NCBI GenBank assembly: GCA_945878965.1
Contig: CAMCUJ010000063.1
Location: forward strand, 1 to 7,578
Origin: an uncultured Clostridia bacterium
GTDB lineage: Bacteria; Bacillota; Clostridia; Monoglobales; Monoglobaceae
Length of the DNA: 7,578 nucleotides
Direction of reading: 5' to 3'
Shown here one piece after another: positions 1-6,911 of this stretch. A program made the translations under genes and the position numbers. Within the stretch, counting starts at the first letter, position 1, and each line of letters opens with the position of its first letter. Below the pieces are notes generated by a model. That model saw nothing but the letters and a program-made list of their open reading frames with translations, ran no database searches and was not told the DNA's origin.

Positions 1-24
1 ACCTTTTTCCCACCGAAAACGTTG

Positions 25-48
25 AATAACGGCGCTCTGCGCCTTATT
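25..48 (+). terminator. GC-rich hairpin upstream of the PBP gene, possible terminator of an unseen gene
   Basis: AATAA (25-29) and GGCGC (31-35) pair with GCGCC (39-43) and TTATT (44-48). This makes a 10-bp stem with one bulged C at 30 and a three-base TCT loop. No run of T follows directly (GAAAGTTTATTT), so termination would be weak. In reading frame 3 eight codons stay open from the window edge to a TAA at 27-29, so an upstream gene could end inside the stem. Frame 1 is also open, for 26 codons to a TAA at 79-81. I cannot tell which, if either, is a real gene end. I see no convincing promoter for the PBP gene in 1-102. Confidence 0.35.
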
Positions 49-102
49 GAAAGTTTATTTGGGTATATATTCCTTAATTAAACAAGGAGGTAACAATTGT
101 AG

Positions 103-2457
103 ATGAGGAAAGGGTATTATATTAAAACATTTTTAAAAATATTTTTTATTACAATGTTTATCGGGATATTAATTGCCGGAATAGTGTTTGCCTGTGCTAT
201 CTTGGGTTTTATGGGAACACTTGAAGGAATAGATATTGAGAGTCTTACGACTAATTATACCTCATATATTTATTATATTGACAGTGAAACAGGGGAGCAG
301 AAAGAGCTTACTCCGCTTAGTTCCGAACAGAATAAGGAATGGGTTGATTTTTCTGAAATTCCGCAGGATATGAAGGATGCTGTAGTTTCTATAGAAGATG
401 AGAGATTTTTTCAGCATACGGGATTTGATATAAAGCGTACAACTAAAGCGTTTTTTACTTACGTGTACAATAAGATAGTGGGAAAGCAGGTTACATTCGG
501 CGGAAGTACGATTACACAGCAGCTGATAAAGAATATAACACAAAATGATGATAAAACACCGATACGAAAAATTCAGGAGATTTCACAGGCGGTAAATTTG
601 GAAAAAGAACTAAGCAAGGAACAAATCCTTGAGCTTTACCTTAATTCCATATATTTATCGCAGGGCTGTAACGGTGTTCAAGCAGCGGCAAAGCTGTACT
701 TTGCAAAGGATGTTAAGGATTTAAATCTTGCAGAGTGTGCTTCAATTGCGGGAATAACCCAATATCCGACGCTTTATGACCCGCTTCAGAATCCGGATAA
801 AAACAAGGAAAAGCAGGAAATAGTATTGGGTAAAATGCTTGAGCTTGGCAGAATTACTAAAGCGGAATATGATGAGGCTATTGCATATAAGCTTGATTTT
901 TCAAAATCAAGTTCGGCACTTGAAAAGAGTACAGCAGTAAATTCGTATTTTGTGGATCAAGTCATAGAAGATGTTCTTAAGGAATTAAAGGATAGCGGAT
1001 ATTCTGACACATTGGCAGCAAGAATGCTTTATTCCGGCGGACTTAAAATAATTACAACATATGATCCAAAAATTCAGAAGTGTATAGATGAGGTTTATGA
1101 GAATACAAAGAATTTCTATTCGGGAAATCCTGAGCCTCATCCTCAATCAGCAATAGTAATAATTGACCCATATACGGGAGAAATAAAAGGTATGGCGGGC
1201 GGAGTCGGTAAAAAGACTGCAAGCAGAACATTAAATCGTGCTACTCAGTCATTAAGACAGCCGGGTTCATCTATTAAACCTATATCAGTATATTCGCTTG
1301 CACTTGAAAATAATGTTATAACCGCAGCATCAATTTATAATGATAAGGCAAAGGATTACAGCGGCTGGACACCGGTGAACTATGACAGGCGATATAACGG
1401 AAATGTTTCTGTCAGATATGCTGTTCAAAAATCTCTTAACACTGTTCCTGTTGAGATATTGTCTGAAATGGGAGCAGAAAAGTCTTTTAATCATTTAACC
1501 GAAAATCTTGGAATAACTTCGCTTGTAAGGCGCGAAGAAAGATCGGATGGTAAGGTTTATTCAGATATAGGACTTTCGCAGCTTGCACTCGGTGGACTTA
1601 CAGACGGCGTTTCGGTTCTTGAAATGGCGGCTGCCTACACACCTTTTGTAAATAAGGGAATATATACAGAGCCATATATATTTACTGAGGTTATTGACGC
1701 TAAGGGAAAGACACTAATTAAAAATGAGAAAAATTCAAAGGTTGCAATAAGCGAATCTACAGCATATATAACTGCTCAGCTTTTAAAAGAGGTAGTAACC
1801 TCGGGTACAGGAACTGCGGCACGGCTTTCAAATGGAATGTTTGCGGCAGGAAAGACGGGAACTACATCCGATAATAAGGATAAGTGGTTTGTTGGCTTTA
1901 CACCGTATTATGTAGCTGCGGTATGGTATGGCTATGACCAGCCGCAACCTCTTAAAACGAGTCCTTGTCCTGCTATATGGAAGAATGTTATGAATTTGGT
2001 TCATAAGGATTTGCATAATAAAACTATTCCTATGCCATCGGAAGTTATAAGCATTTCTTATTGTAAGGATACCGGAAAGCTACCGGGTTCAAATTGTGAA
2101 ACAACATCCTTCTATTTTACCAAAGGAACTCAGCCTAAGTCAAAGTGCAATGGCGGACATAAATCTAATAAAGATGAAGAAGATTTATCATCGGCAAGTC
2201 CTTCGGCAAGTGAAAATGCTGTTAATACTACAACCGGAGAAAATAATGATAATTCTACAGTTGTAAATGAAAACAACAGCACTAATACCGTCAATAAGGA
2301 CACTAACAGTAAAAACAAATCAGATGATACAAATATAACAAATACCGCAGACGGAAATAATAAGATAACTGATGAAGAAAAAAAAGCCGGAAGTGATGAG
2401 AGTGCAAAACAGGCAGGTCTATCTGATTCATCGCATCGCACTGCCGGTCTTGAGTGA
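103..2457 (+). CDS. Class A penicillin-binding protein (PBP1A-type peptidoglycan transglycosylase/transpeptidase)
   Basis: A bifunctional cell-wall synthase: the GT51 domain polymerises lipid II into glycan strands and the transpeptidase domain cross-links stem peptides, both outside the membrane. The 784-residue chain has a short basic N-terminus and one membrane anchor (about 9-36). The GT51 domain (about 75-265) shows EDERFFQHTG with catalytic Glu98, GGSTITQQ (133-140), RKIQE (155-159) and ILELYLN (175-181). The transpeptidase domain (about 345-610) shows SSIK with nucleophile Ser389, SLN (444-446) and KTGT (584-587). All catalytic motifs are intact. A Cys-containing segment follows (C654, C665, C682), then a tail of about 97 residues made largely of Asn, Ser, Thr, Asp, Glu and Lys. 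The start is firm because TAG directly precedes the ATG in frame; AAGGAGG lies at 84-90, a slightly long 12-nt spacing. It corresponds to ponA/mrcA-type genes. The glycosyltransferase 79 bp downstream may share its transcript. Confidence 0.96.
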   Translation: MRKGYYIKTFLKIFFITMFIGILIAGIVFACAILGFMGTLEGIDIESLTTNYTSYIYYIDSETGEQKELTPLSSEQNKEWVDFSEIPQDMKDAVVSIEDERFFQHTGFDIKRTTKAFFTYVYNKIVGKQVTFGGSTITQQLIKNITQNDDKTPIRKIQEISQAVNLEKELSKEQILELYLNSIYLSQGCNGVQAAAKLYFAKDVKDLNLAECASIAGITQYPTLYDPLQNPDKNKEKQEIVLGKMLELGRITKAEYDEAIAYKLDFSKSSSALEKSTAVNSYFVDQVIEDVLKELKDSGYSDTLAARMLYSGGLKIITTYDPKIQKCIDEVYENTKNFYSGNPEPHPQSAIVIIDPYTGEIKGMAGGVGKKTASRTLNRATQSLRQPGSSIKPISVYSLALENNVITAASIYNDKAKDYSGWTPVNYDRRYNGNVSVRYAVQKSLNTVPVEILSEMGAEKSFNHLTENLGITSLVRREERSDGKVYSDIGLSQLALGGLTDGVSVLEMAAAYTPFVNKGIYTEPYIFTEVIDAKGKTLIKNEKNSKVAISESTAYITAQLLKEVVTSGTGTAARLSNGMFAAGKTGTTSDNKDKWFVGFTPYYVAAVWYGYDQPQPLKTSPCPAIWKNVMNLVHKDLHNKTIPMPSEVISISYCKDTGKLPGSNCETTSFYFTKGTQPKSKCNGGHKSNKDEEDLSSASPSASENAVNTTTGENNDNSTVVNENNSTNTVNKDTNSKNKSDDTNITNTADGNNKITDEEKKAGSDESAKQAGLSDSSHRTAGLE
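2191..2211 (+). repeat. Short 12-nt-period direct repeat in the PBP tail
   Basis: TCGGCAAGT occurs at 2191-2199 and again at 2203-2211, encoding Ser-Ala-Ser, Pro, Ser-Ala-Ser at residues 697-703. The repeat keeps the reading frame and sits at the junction between the folded part and the low-complexity tail. It may reflect slippage expansion of a disordered linker. Confidence 0.6.
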
Positions 2458-2522
2458 CAGTCAACTAAAGTCTTGCTGTATATGCAAAAAATATATAAAT
2501 GTATAAATTAAATATAATCAAC

Positions 2523-2527
2523 AGGAG
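2523..2527 (+). promoter_or_regulatory. Ribosome binding site that fixes a TTG start for the twin glycosyltransferase
   Basis: AGGAG lies nine bases before TTG at 2537-2539. The first in-frame ATG, at 2645, would remove the first 36 residues, which form a clear hydrophobic helix followed by a charged turn, and I see no comparable Shine-Dalgarno before it. TTG is therefore preferred. The 79-bp gap from the PBP stop (2458-2536) is very AT-rich and has no obvious terminator hairpin. Confidence 0.75.
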
Positions 2528-2536
2528 TGATAAAAT

Positions 2537-5500
2537 TTGTTATTTTCAATCATAACAGGAATTCTGTATATAGGTATAATACTTGTATTAAACAGACAGA
2601 TTCCTTTATATGACAGGATTGCACCGACAGACAAAAAGGGAAAAATGCAAACATCTACAATAGTATTTATGATGGCAGTTGTATTTTTGGCGAGAGTAAT
2701 ATTTGCCTCGTCAACAATTGGACATGCTTCAGATATGAGCTGCTGGACAGGCTGGTCGAAAAGTTTGGTGGAACATAGTCCTTGGGGCTTTTACACAAAC
2801 GGTATGTTCTGCGACTATCCGCCGGGATATATGTATGTTTTATGGATTATAGGCGGAATTGTTAAATTGTTTAATATACAAGAGCCTTTTGTATGGACGC
2901 TTTATAAGCTTCCGGCTATTATTGCCGATGTTATGTTGGCTTATACGATTTATAAGATTGCTGAAAAAGAAATTAACGGTAAGGTAGGTATAATTTTGTT
3001 TTCAGCGCTAGCGTTTAATCCTCTTCTTTATTATGATTCAACGGTATGGGGTCAGATGGATTCTGTACTTATACTGTTTTTAACACTATCGCTTTATGCA
3101 GTATATGAAGAAAAGTATTATAAATCTGTGCTCTTATACGCGACAGCGGCCTTCATAAAGCCTCAGGCATTTATGTTGCTTCCTTTAATGCTGGTTCTGT
3201 TTTTGAGAAAAAAGGATTTTGTAATGTTCATTAAGGCTGTTATTGTTGGCATTGGATTTGCGGTGATACTTTCTGTTCCTTTTTCACCGGAGTGGCAGAA
3301 TGAAGGTTATAATATAGCTCAGAAATTTGTTATGTCATTTAATCCGTGGTGGCTTATTCAAAAGTATATTGCAACACTTTCGTCTTATAAATATGCAACT
3401 GTTAATGCGTTTAATTTCTATGCATTATTTGAGGCAAATTGGCAGCCGATTGGCAACCGTTTTATATTCTTGACATATCAGGTATGGGGAAATATAGCAA
3501 TAGTAATTGGTGTAGCAGTTTCAATGCTAATGGCGTTTAAAATCAAAAACAGAGGAAATGCGGCATTCCTTTCCTCGTTTTTCTTGATTTCATTTTTATT
3601 TGCATTCGCTACAAAGATGCACGAAAGATATCTTATTCCTGCAATAATATTTGTATTAATGGGGTATATTTTCACTAAAGACAGAAGATTTTTCTTACTG
3701 TTCGCGTTTTTGTCACTTGCGAATTTGTTTAATATTGACAATGTTCTTAAAGTGGCAATTGAAAACCCAAAAGGCAAACCGGAAATGATTTGGATAGTAC
3801 CTATAGCTATAGCTCAGCTTTTATTAATAATCACCGGTATTGTCTTGGTATATAAGACCTGTCTTAAAAAGCAAGATGATAATGAGATACAGGAAACAGG
3901 AGCTCAGAAGTTAAAAAGACTTGAGGCAAGAGGAAATTTTCTTGGTATACGATATAATCGTAAGGAAAACAGAGATATACTGAAAGAACCTAAAATGGTT
4001 AAATGGGATTATATAATAATGGCGGCAATTACACTTATATATGCTGTTGTTGCGTTTACTAATCTTGGAGATACAACGGCTCCGCAGACATTCTATAAAC
4101 CCGATAAGGCAGGAGATAGCTTTGTTGTAGAGTTTAACAATGAAGAAATTATAGCTACTGTTGCATATTATGACGGAATAGGCAAGGTTAAGGATAATCC
4201 GCATCTTGATGTTGAGTATTCGCTTGATGGCTTAAATTGGGAGAAATTTGGAGAAACCGCAACTCTTAAATCTGTTTTCAGATGGGAGATATCAAATATT
4301 GAGCCTATAAGGGCTAAATATTTAAGAGCAACTGCTGAGAATGCAGATTACAGAATATTTGAAATGGGATTCAGAAACGAAAAAGGAGAACTTATAGGAA
4401 TTAAATCTGTTACGGGAAACGGTTCATCTAATTATGCGGGAATATTTGATGAACAGCAGTATGTACCTACTGCTTCCACGTATATGAACAGTACGTATTT
4501 TGATGAGATATATCACCCAAGAACTGCGTATGAGCATTTACATTTGATGACGAATTATGAAACAACTCATCCGCCGCTTGGCAAGCTTATTATGTCGGTC
4601 GGAATTGCAATTTTCGGAATGACGCCGTTTGGCTGGAGAGTTACCGGAACATTATTCGGTGTTTTAATGCTTCCTGTTTTCTATATATTCTTAAAGAAAA
4701 TATTCGGAAGAACGAGATATGCAACTATCGGAACATTTTTGTTTGCGGTTGATTTTATGCACTACTCACTTACCCGAATGGGAACAATTGATTCCTATCC
4801 TGTATTCTTCATAATTGCAATGTATTATTTTATGTACACATTTGCAAGGAGAACACTCTACTTTATTTCCGAGGATAAAGGTAAGTTCTTCAAAAAGAAG
4901 GGGAATAAGAAATCAATAATCATACCGCTTATAATGAGCGGAATATCATTCGGACTCGGTGTTTCTTCTAAGTGGATAGGTGTTTATGCTGGAGCAGGAT
5001 TGCTTATTGAGTTTATTCTTATAATGATAGCTGTTTATAGAAAATTACCGAAAGAAAATAAATCCGAATTTAAAGAGTTTTTCTTTAAAATATGTGCGTG
5101 GTGCATGGGATTTTTCGTGATTATTCCATTTTTAATTTATACAGCATCATATATACCAATCTCAATGGTTGACGGATACGGAAATGCATTTGAAGCAATG
5201 TGGAAAAATCAAAAGTATATGCTTAACTATCATGGTACTCTAAAATCGACACATCCGTACAGTTCAAGATGGTGGCAGTGGATATTTGATAAGAAACCGC
5301 TTTGGGCATATCAGCTTGGAAAGGAATTTCGTTCTGAGGGTAATGTAGGAGCAATTTCGATTTTCGGTAATCCTATTTTGTACTGGGCAGGACTCGCTGC
5401 TATATTCTATACGGTTATATCCGGAATTAAGCAGAAGAGCAAAACTGTTTTGTTCTTGATTGTAGCAATACTTGCACAGTTTTTACCATGGACGATAATA

Positions 5501-5743
5501 TCACGTACAACATATATGTATCATTACTTTGCAAGTACACCGTTTATGATAATTATGCTTGTATATGCGATACGTGAGCTTGAATATAAATACAAGAATT
5601 TCAAGTATATAACTATTGCATTCTGCATTGTATGTCTGATAATGTTCATAATGTTCTATCCTGTTATAACCGGTATAGAGGTAAGTCAGTCTTATGTAGA
5701 TATGTTCTTAAGATGGTTTAAGAGCTGGGTATTCTATAACTAA
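2537..5743 (+). CDS. Two-module GT-C glycosyltransferase with C-terminal protein-O-mannosyltransferase (PMT/GT39) module and discoidin-like insert
   Basis: A 1068-residue polytopic membrane enzyme, probably transferring sugar from a polyprenyl-phosphate donor to an extracytoplasmic acceptor. Module 1 (about 1-440) has roughly a dozen hydrophobic segments. It carries Asp66 in the first outer loop, YPPGY (94-98), VWGQMDS (170-176) and KMHERYLIP (360-368), resembling bacterial and ALG6/ALG8-like GT-C enzymes. A charged cytoplasmic linker follows (about 441-489), then one helix (490-508). A soluble stretch (about 511-625) with YSLDGLNWEKFG and a later RAKYLRA...IFEMGF pattern resembles an F5/8-type C (discoidin) domain. 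Module 2 then shows PMT hallmarks: FDEIYHPRTAYE with the acidic pair D656/E657, HPPLGK (678-683), FGWR (698-701), SSKWIGVY (810-817), HPYSSRWW (906-913) and YHYF (995-998). Known PMTs are usually a single module, about half this length. Donor and acceptor are unknown. The PBP upstream and the terminator downstream suggest a two-gene unit. Confidence 0.88.
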   Translation: MLFSIITGILYIGIILVLNRQIPLYDRIAPTDKKGKMQTSTIVFMMAVVFLARVIFASSTIGHASDMSCWTGWSKSLVEHSPWGFYTNGMFCDYPPGYMYVLWIIGGIVKLFNIQEPFVWTLYKLPAIIADVMLAYTIYKIAEKEINGKVGIILFSALAFNPLLYYDSTVWGQMDSVLILFLTLSLYAVYEEKYYKSVLLYATAAFIKPQAFMLLPLMLVLFLRKKDFVMFIKAVIVGIGFAVILSVPFSPEWQNEGYNIAQKFVMSFNPWWLIQKYIATLSSYKYATVNAFNFYALFEANWQPIGNRFIFLTYQVWGNIAIVIGVAVSMLMAFKIKNRGNAAFLSSFFLISFLFAFATKMHERYLIPAIIFVLMGYIFTKDRRFFLLFAFLSLANLFNIDNVLKVAIENPKGKPEMIWIVPIAIAQLLLIITGIVLVYKTCLKKQDDNEIQETGAQKLKRLEARGNFLGIRYNRKENRDILKEPKMVKWDYIIMAAITLIYAVVAFTNLGDTTAPQTFYKPDKAGDSFVVEFNNEEIIATVAYYDGIGKVKDNPHLDVEYSLDGLNWEKFGETATLKSVFRWEISNIEPIRAKYLRATAENADYRIFEMGFRNEKGELIGIKSVTGNGSSNYAGIFDEQQYVPTASTYMNSTYFDEIYHPRTAYEHLHLMTNYETTHPPLGKLIMSVGIAIFGMTPFGWRVTGTLFGVLMLPVFYIFLKKIFGRTRYATIGTFLFAVDFMHYSLTRMGTIDSYPVFFIIAMYYFMYTFARRTLYFISEDKGKFFKKKGNKKSIIIPLIMSGISFGLGVSSKWIGVYAGAGLLIEFILIMIAVYRKLPKENKSEFKEFFFKICAWCMGFFVIIPFLIYTASYIPISMVDGYGNAFEAMWKNQKYMLNYHGTLKSTHPYSSRWWQWIFDKKPLWAYQLGKEFRSEGNVGAISIFGNPILYWAGLAAIFYTVISGIKQKSKTVLFLIVAILAQFLPWTIISRTTYMYHYFASTPFMIIMLVYAIRELEYKYKNFKYITIAFCIVCLIMFIMFYPVITGIEVSQSYVDMFLRWFKSWVFYN

Positions 5744-5758
5744 ATCTAAAGTTATTAC

Positions 5759-5780
5759 GGGAGGGTGTATAAGCCCTCCC
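5759..5780 (+). terminator. Hairpin terminator after the twin glycosyltransferase
   Basis: GGGAGGG (5759-5765) pairs perfectly with CCCTCCC (5774-5780) around an eight-base loop, 15 bp after the stop codon. The following sequence, TGTATATATT, is T/A-rich rather than a pure T run, so efficiency is uncertain. It separates the PBP/glycosyltransferase pair from the fumarase gene. Confidence 0.7.
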
Positions 5781-5787
5781 TGTATAT

Positions 5788-5805
5788 ATTAAAATTAATT
5801 TTAAT
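5788..5805 (+). promoter_or_regulatory. Perfect 18-bp AT-only palindrome before the fumarase gene
   Basis: ATTAAAATTAATTTTAAT equals its own reverse complement over 18 bases. It sits 8 bp after the terminator stem and 15 bp before the Shine-Dalgarno of the fumarase gene. This is a position where an operator could act, or it may be a chance product of A/T-rich sequence. I could not place a convincing -35/-10 pair for the fumarase gene in 5744-5826. Confidence 0.35.
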
Positions 5806-5820
5806 TATTCACATAAATTT

Positions 5821-5825
5821 AGGAG
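5821..5825 (+). promoter_or_regulatory. fumA: Ribosome binding site that decides the fumarase start
   Basis: AGGAG ends one base before an ATG at 5827 and seven bases before a second in-frame ATG at 5833. One base is too short for initiation, so translation most likely begins at 5833. This gives the protein start MREIKAEEI, which fits the family. Confidence 0.75.
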
Positions 5826-5832
5826 TATGATT

Positions 5833-6675
5833 ATGAGAGAGATTAAGGCAGAAGAAATAACAAAAGTAATAAAAGAAATGTGCATAGAGGCAAACTGTGT
5901 ACTTAATGACGATATAAAGAATGCAATAAAAAACGGATATAATTCTGAGAAGAACGAGATTGCAAAGAGCGTTCTTGGCGATATAATAAAAAATGCCGAT
6001 ATTGCAAAGGAAACAATGGCACCTATATGTCAGGACACAGGAATGGCAGTTATATTTATAGAAATAGGTCAAGATGTTCATATAACGGGAATGGGACTGA
6101 AAGATGCTGTAAATGAGGGAGTAAGACAGGGTTATGAAAGCGGATATCTTCGCAAATCCGTAGTTAAAGACCCTATAAGACGAGGAAACACAGGTGATAA
6201 TACACCTGCAATAATACATACATCTATAGTTGACGGAGAAAACATTAAGATTACTATTGCACCGAAAGGCTTCGGAAGTGAGAATATGAGTGCAATTAAA
6301 ATGTGTAAGCCGTCAGAGGGCGAAAAAGGTGTTATGGATTTTGTAGTTGAAACCGTTAAAAAGGGTGGCGGAAATCCGTGTCCTCCGCTTGTTGTAGGTG
6401 TCGGAATAGGAGGAACCTTTGAAAAAGCTGCACTTCTTGCTAAAACTGCACTTCTTCGTGATATAAATGAAAGTAATCCTGATGAGTATTATGCGAATAT
6501 GGAAACTGAACTTTTGGATAGAATTAACAAGCTTGATATAGGTCCACAGGGCTTTGGCGGAGTTACCACTGCACTTGGAGTTAATATTGAAACATTCCCG
6601 ACTCACATTGCCGGTATGCCTGTTGCGGTTAATATAAGCTGTCATGTTACAAGACATTTAAGCCGAACAATCTGA
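5833..6675 (+). CDS. fumA: Fumarate hydratase class I, alpha subunit (iron-sulfur, TtdA/FumA N-terminal type)
   Basis: This is the alpha chain of the two-subunit, oxygen-sensitive [4Fe-4S] fumarase that interconverts fumarate and L-malate in the cytoplasm. With the 5833 start it is 280 residues, the usual size of the separate alpha subunit. Three cysteines sit in the expected cluster-binding contexts: CQDTG (Cys66), NPCPP (Cys183) and ISCH (Cys270). Other family blocks are RRGNTGDNTPAIIHT (116-130), APKGFGSEN (143-151), GIGGTFEKAA (191-200) and IGPQGFGG (236-243). A fourth cysteine, Cys158 in KMCKP, is not one of the expected ligands. The stop TGA is followed at once by an in-frame TAA. Activity needs a beta subunit, usually encoded directly downstream, yet none is present here. 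The related L-tartrate dehydratase alpha subunit (TtdA) is the main alternative and cannot be excluded from sequence alone. Confidence 0.92.
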   Translation: MREIKAEEITKVIKEMCIEANCVLNDDIKNAIKNGYNSEKNEIAKSVLGDIIKNADIAKETMAPICQDTGMAVIFIEIGQDVHITGMGLKDAVNEGVRQGYESGYLRKSVVKDPIRRGNTGDNTPAIIHTSIVDGENIKITIAPKGFGSENMSAIKMCKPSEGEKGVMDFVVETVKKGGGNPCPPLVVGVGIGGTFEKAALLAKTALLRDINESNPDEYYANMETELLDRINKLDIGPQGFGGVTTALGVNIETFPTHIAGMPVAVNISCHVTRHLSRTI

Positions 6676-6809
6676 TAAAACCGGGGGCAACACTTTATAT
6701 ATTTTCTTATTTTGCGTGTGATAAATGTGCGATAAAGCTGAAAGGAAATGTATCATTACGGCAGTTCAATGCCGCCGTGGAAAAAATATAAATAATTCAT
6801 AAAAAAGAC
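6676..6809 (+). other. Intergenic region after the fumarase gene, with modest RNA-like structure
   Basis: There is no terminator directly after the fumarase stop and no trace of a fumarase beta subunit. It contains an 11-bp tandem repeat (6716-6737) and a GC-richer patch in which CGGCA (6759-6763) can pair with TGCCG (6770-6774) around GTTCAA. ACGGC (6758-6762) can alternatively pair with GCCGT (6774-6778). TGATA (6719-6723) can pair with TATCA (6751-6755). A 15-codon open frame (6748-6795) overlaps the hairpin. No T run follows any stem. It could be the fumarase 3' untranslated region or part of a small RNA. Confidence 0.3.
6716..6737 (+). repeat. Imperfect 11-bp tandem repeat
   Basis: GTGTGATAAAT (6716-6726) is followed directly by GTGCGATAAAG (6727-6737), matching at 9 of 11 positions. 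The period is close to one DNA helical turn. The repeat lies about 73 bp upstream of the hpf -35 box. Confidence 0.45.
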
Positions 6810-6838
6810 TTGCAAAATAAATTAGTATGTTGTATAAT
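6810..6838 (+). promoter_or_regulatory. hpf: Sigma-A-type promoter for hpf
   Basis: The -35 box TTGCAA (6810-6815) and the consensus -10 box TATAAT (6833-6838) are separated by an optimal 17 bp. Transcription would be expected to begin near 6845, giving a leader of about 80 nt before the hpf start codon. This makes hpf a transcription unit of its own, although read-through from the fumarase gene is possible. Confidence 0.8.
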
Positions 6839-6847
6839 ATATATAAA

Positions 6848-6873
6848 TAATTGAGTATTAATTTACTCGATTA
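6848..6873 (+). promoter_or_regulatory. First leader hairpin, at the predicted 5' end of the hpf transcript
   Basis: TAATTGAGTA (6848-6857) pairs with TACTCGATTA (6864-6873): ten pairs, one of them a G-T wobble, around the six-base loop TTAATT. It begins only a few bases after the predicted transcription start, so it could protect the 5' end of the messenger. As DNA it is also a near-perfect inverted repeat just downstream of the -10 box, where a repressor could bind. Confidence 0.55.
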
Positions 6874-6884
6874 GTGTAAACCCT

Positions 6885-6906
6885 ACAACACAAAAGCTTG
6901 TGTTGT
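6885..6906 (+). promoter_or_regulatory. Second leader hairpin, directly before the hpf ribosome binding site
   Basis: ACAACACAA (6885-6893) pairs perfectly with TTGTGTTGT (6898-6906) around the tetraloop AAGC, and a flanking T6884-G6907 wobble can extend it. It ends five bases before AAGGAGG, so its stability or a bound factor could affect ribosome loading. No T run follows, so it is not a terminator. Rfam-type RNA motifs linked to raiA/hpf genes are known, but I cannot confirm a match by eye. Confidence 0.6.
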
Positions 6907-6911
6907 GTGAT

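Noticed and set aside
47..71. Promoter for the PBP gene (TTGAAA at 47-52 with TATATT at 66-71)
   Set aside because: The 13-bp spacer is too short for a sigma-A promoter and no better -10 lies at the proper distance.
262..543. Minus-strand open frame opposite the PBP gene
   Set aside because: It lies entirely antisense to the conserved GT51 coding region, has unusual composition and no ribosome binding site.
2130..2441. Minus-strand open frame of 103 codons opposite the PBP tail
   Set aside because: Its Ser/Leu/Val-rich hydrophobic translation is the mirror of the low-complexity Asn/Ser/Thr/Asp tail codons, so it is a compositional shadow.
2473..2518. Promoter between the PBP and glycosyltransferase genes (TTGCTG with TATAAA at 2494-2499, or TATAAT at 2513-2518)
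   Set aside because: The first pair has only 15-bp spacing and a weak -35; the second -10 would start transcription within the Shine-Dalgarno. AT-rich sequence makes chance TATA matches common.
5827..5832. Fumarase start at the first ATG (MIM...)
   Set aside because: It is one base from the AGGAG, too close for initiation; the ATG at 5833 has seven-base spacing.
5809..6219. Minus-strand open frame of 136 codons opposite the fumarase gene
   Set aside because: It is rich in Cys and Tyr, resembles no family I know, and covers conserved fumarase motifs on the other strand.
6313..6657. Minus-strand open frame of 114 codons opposite the fumarase C-terminus
   Set aside because: It is antisense to conserved cluster-binding and GIGGTFEKAA motifs and has no initiation signal.
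6759..6774. Terminator of the fumarase gene at the CGGCA/TGCCG hairpin
   Set aside because: The stem is only five pairs and is followed by GCCGTGG and an A-rich run rather than T residues on the + strand.
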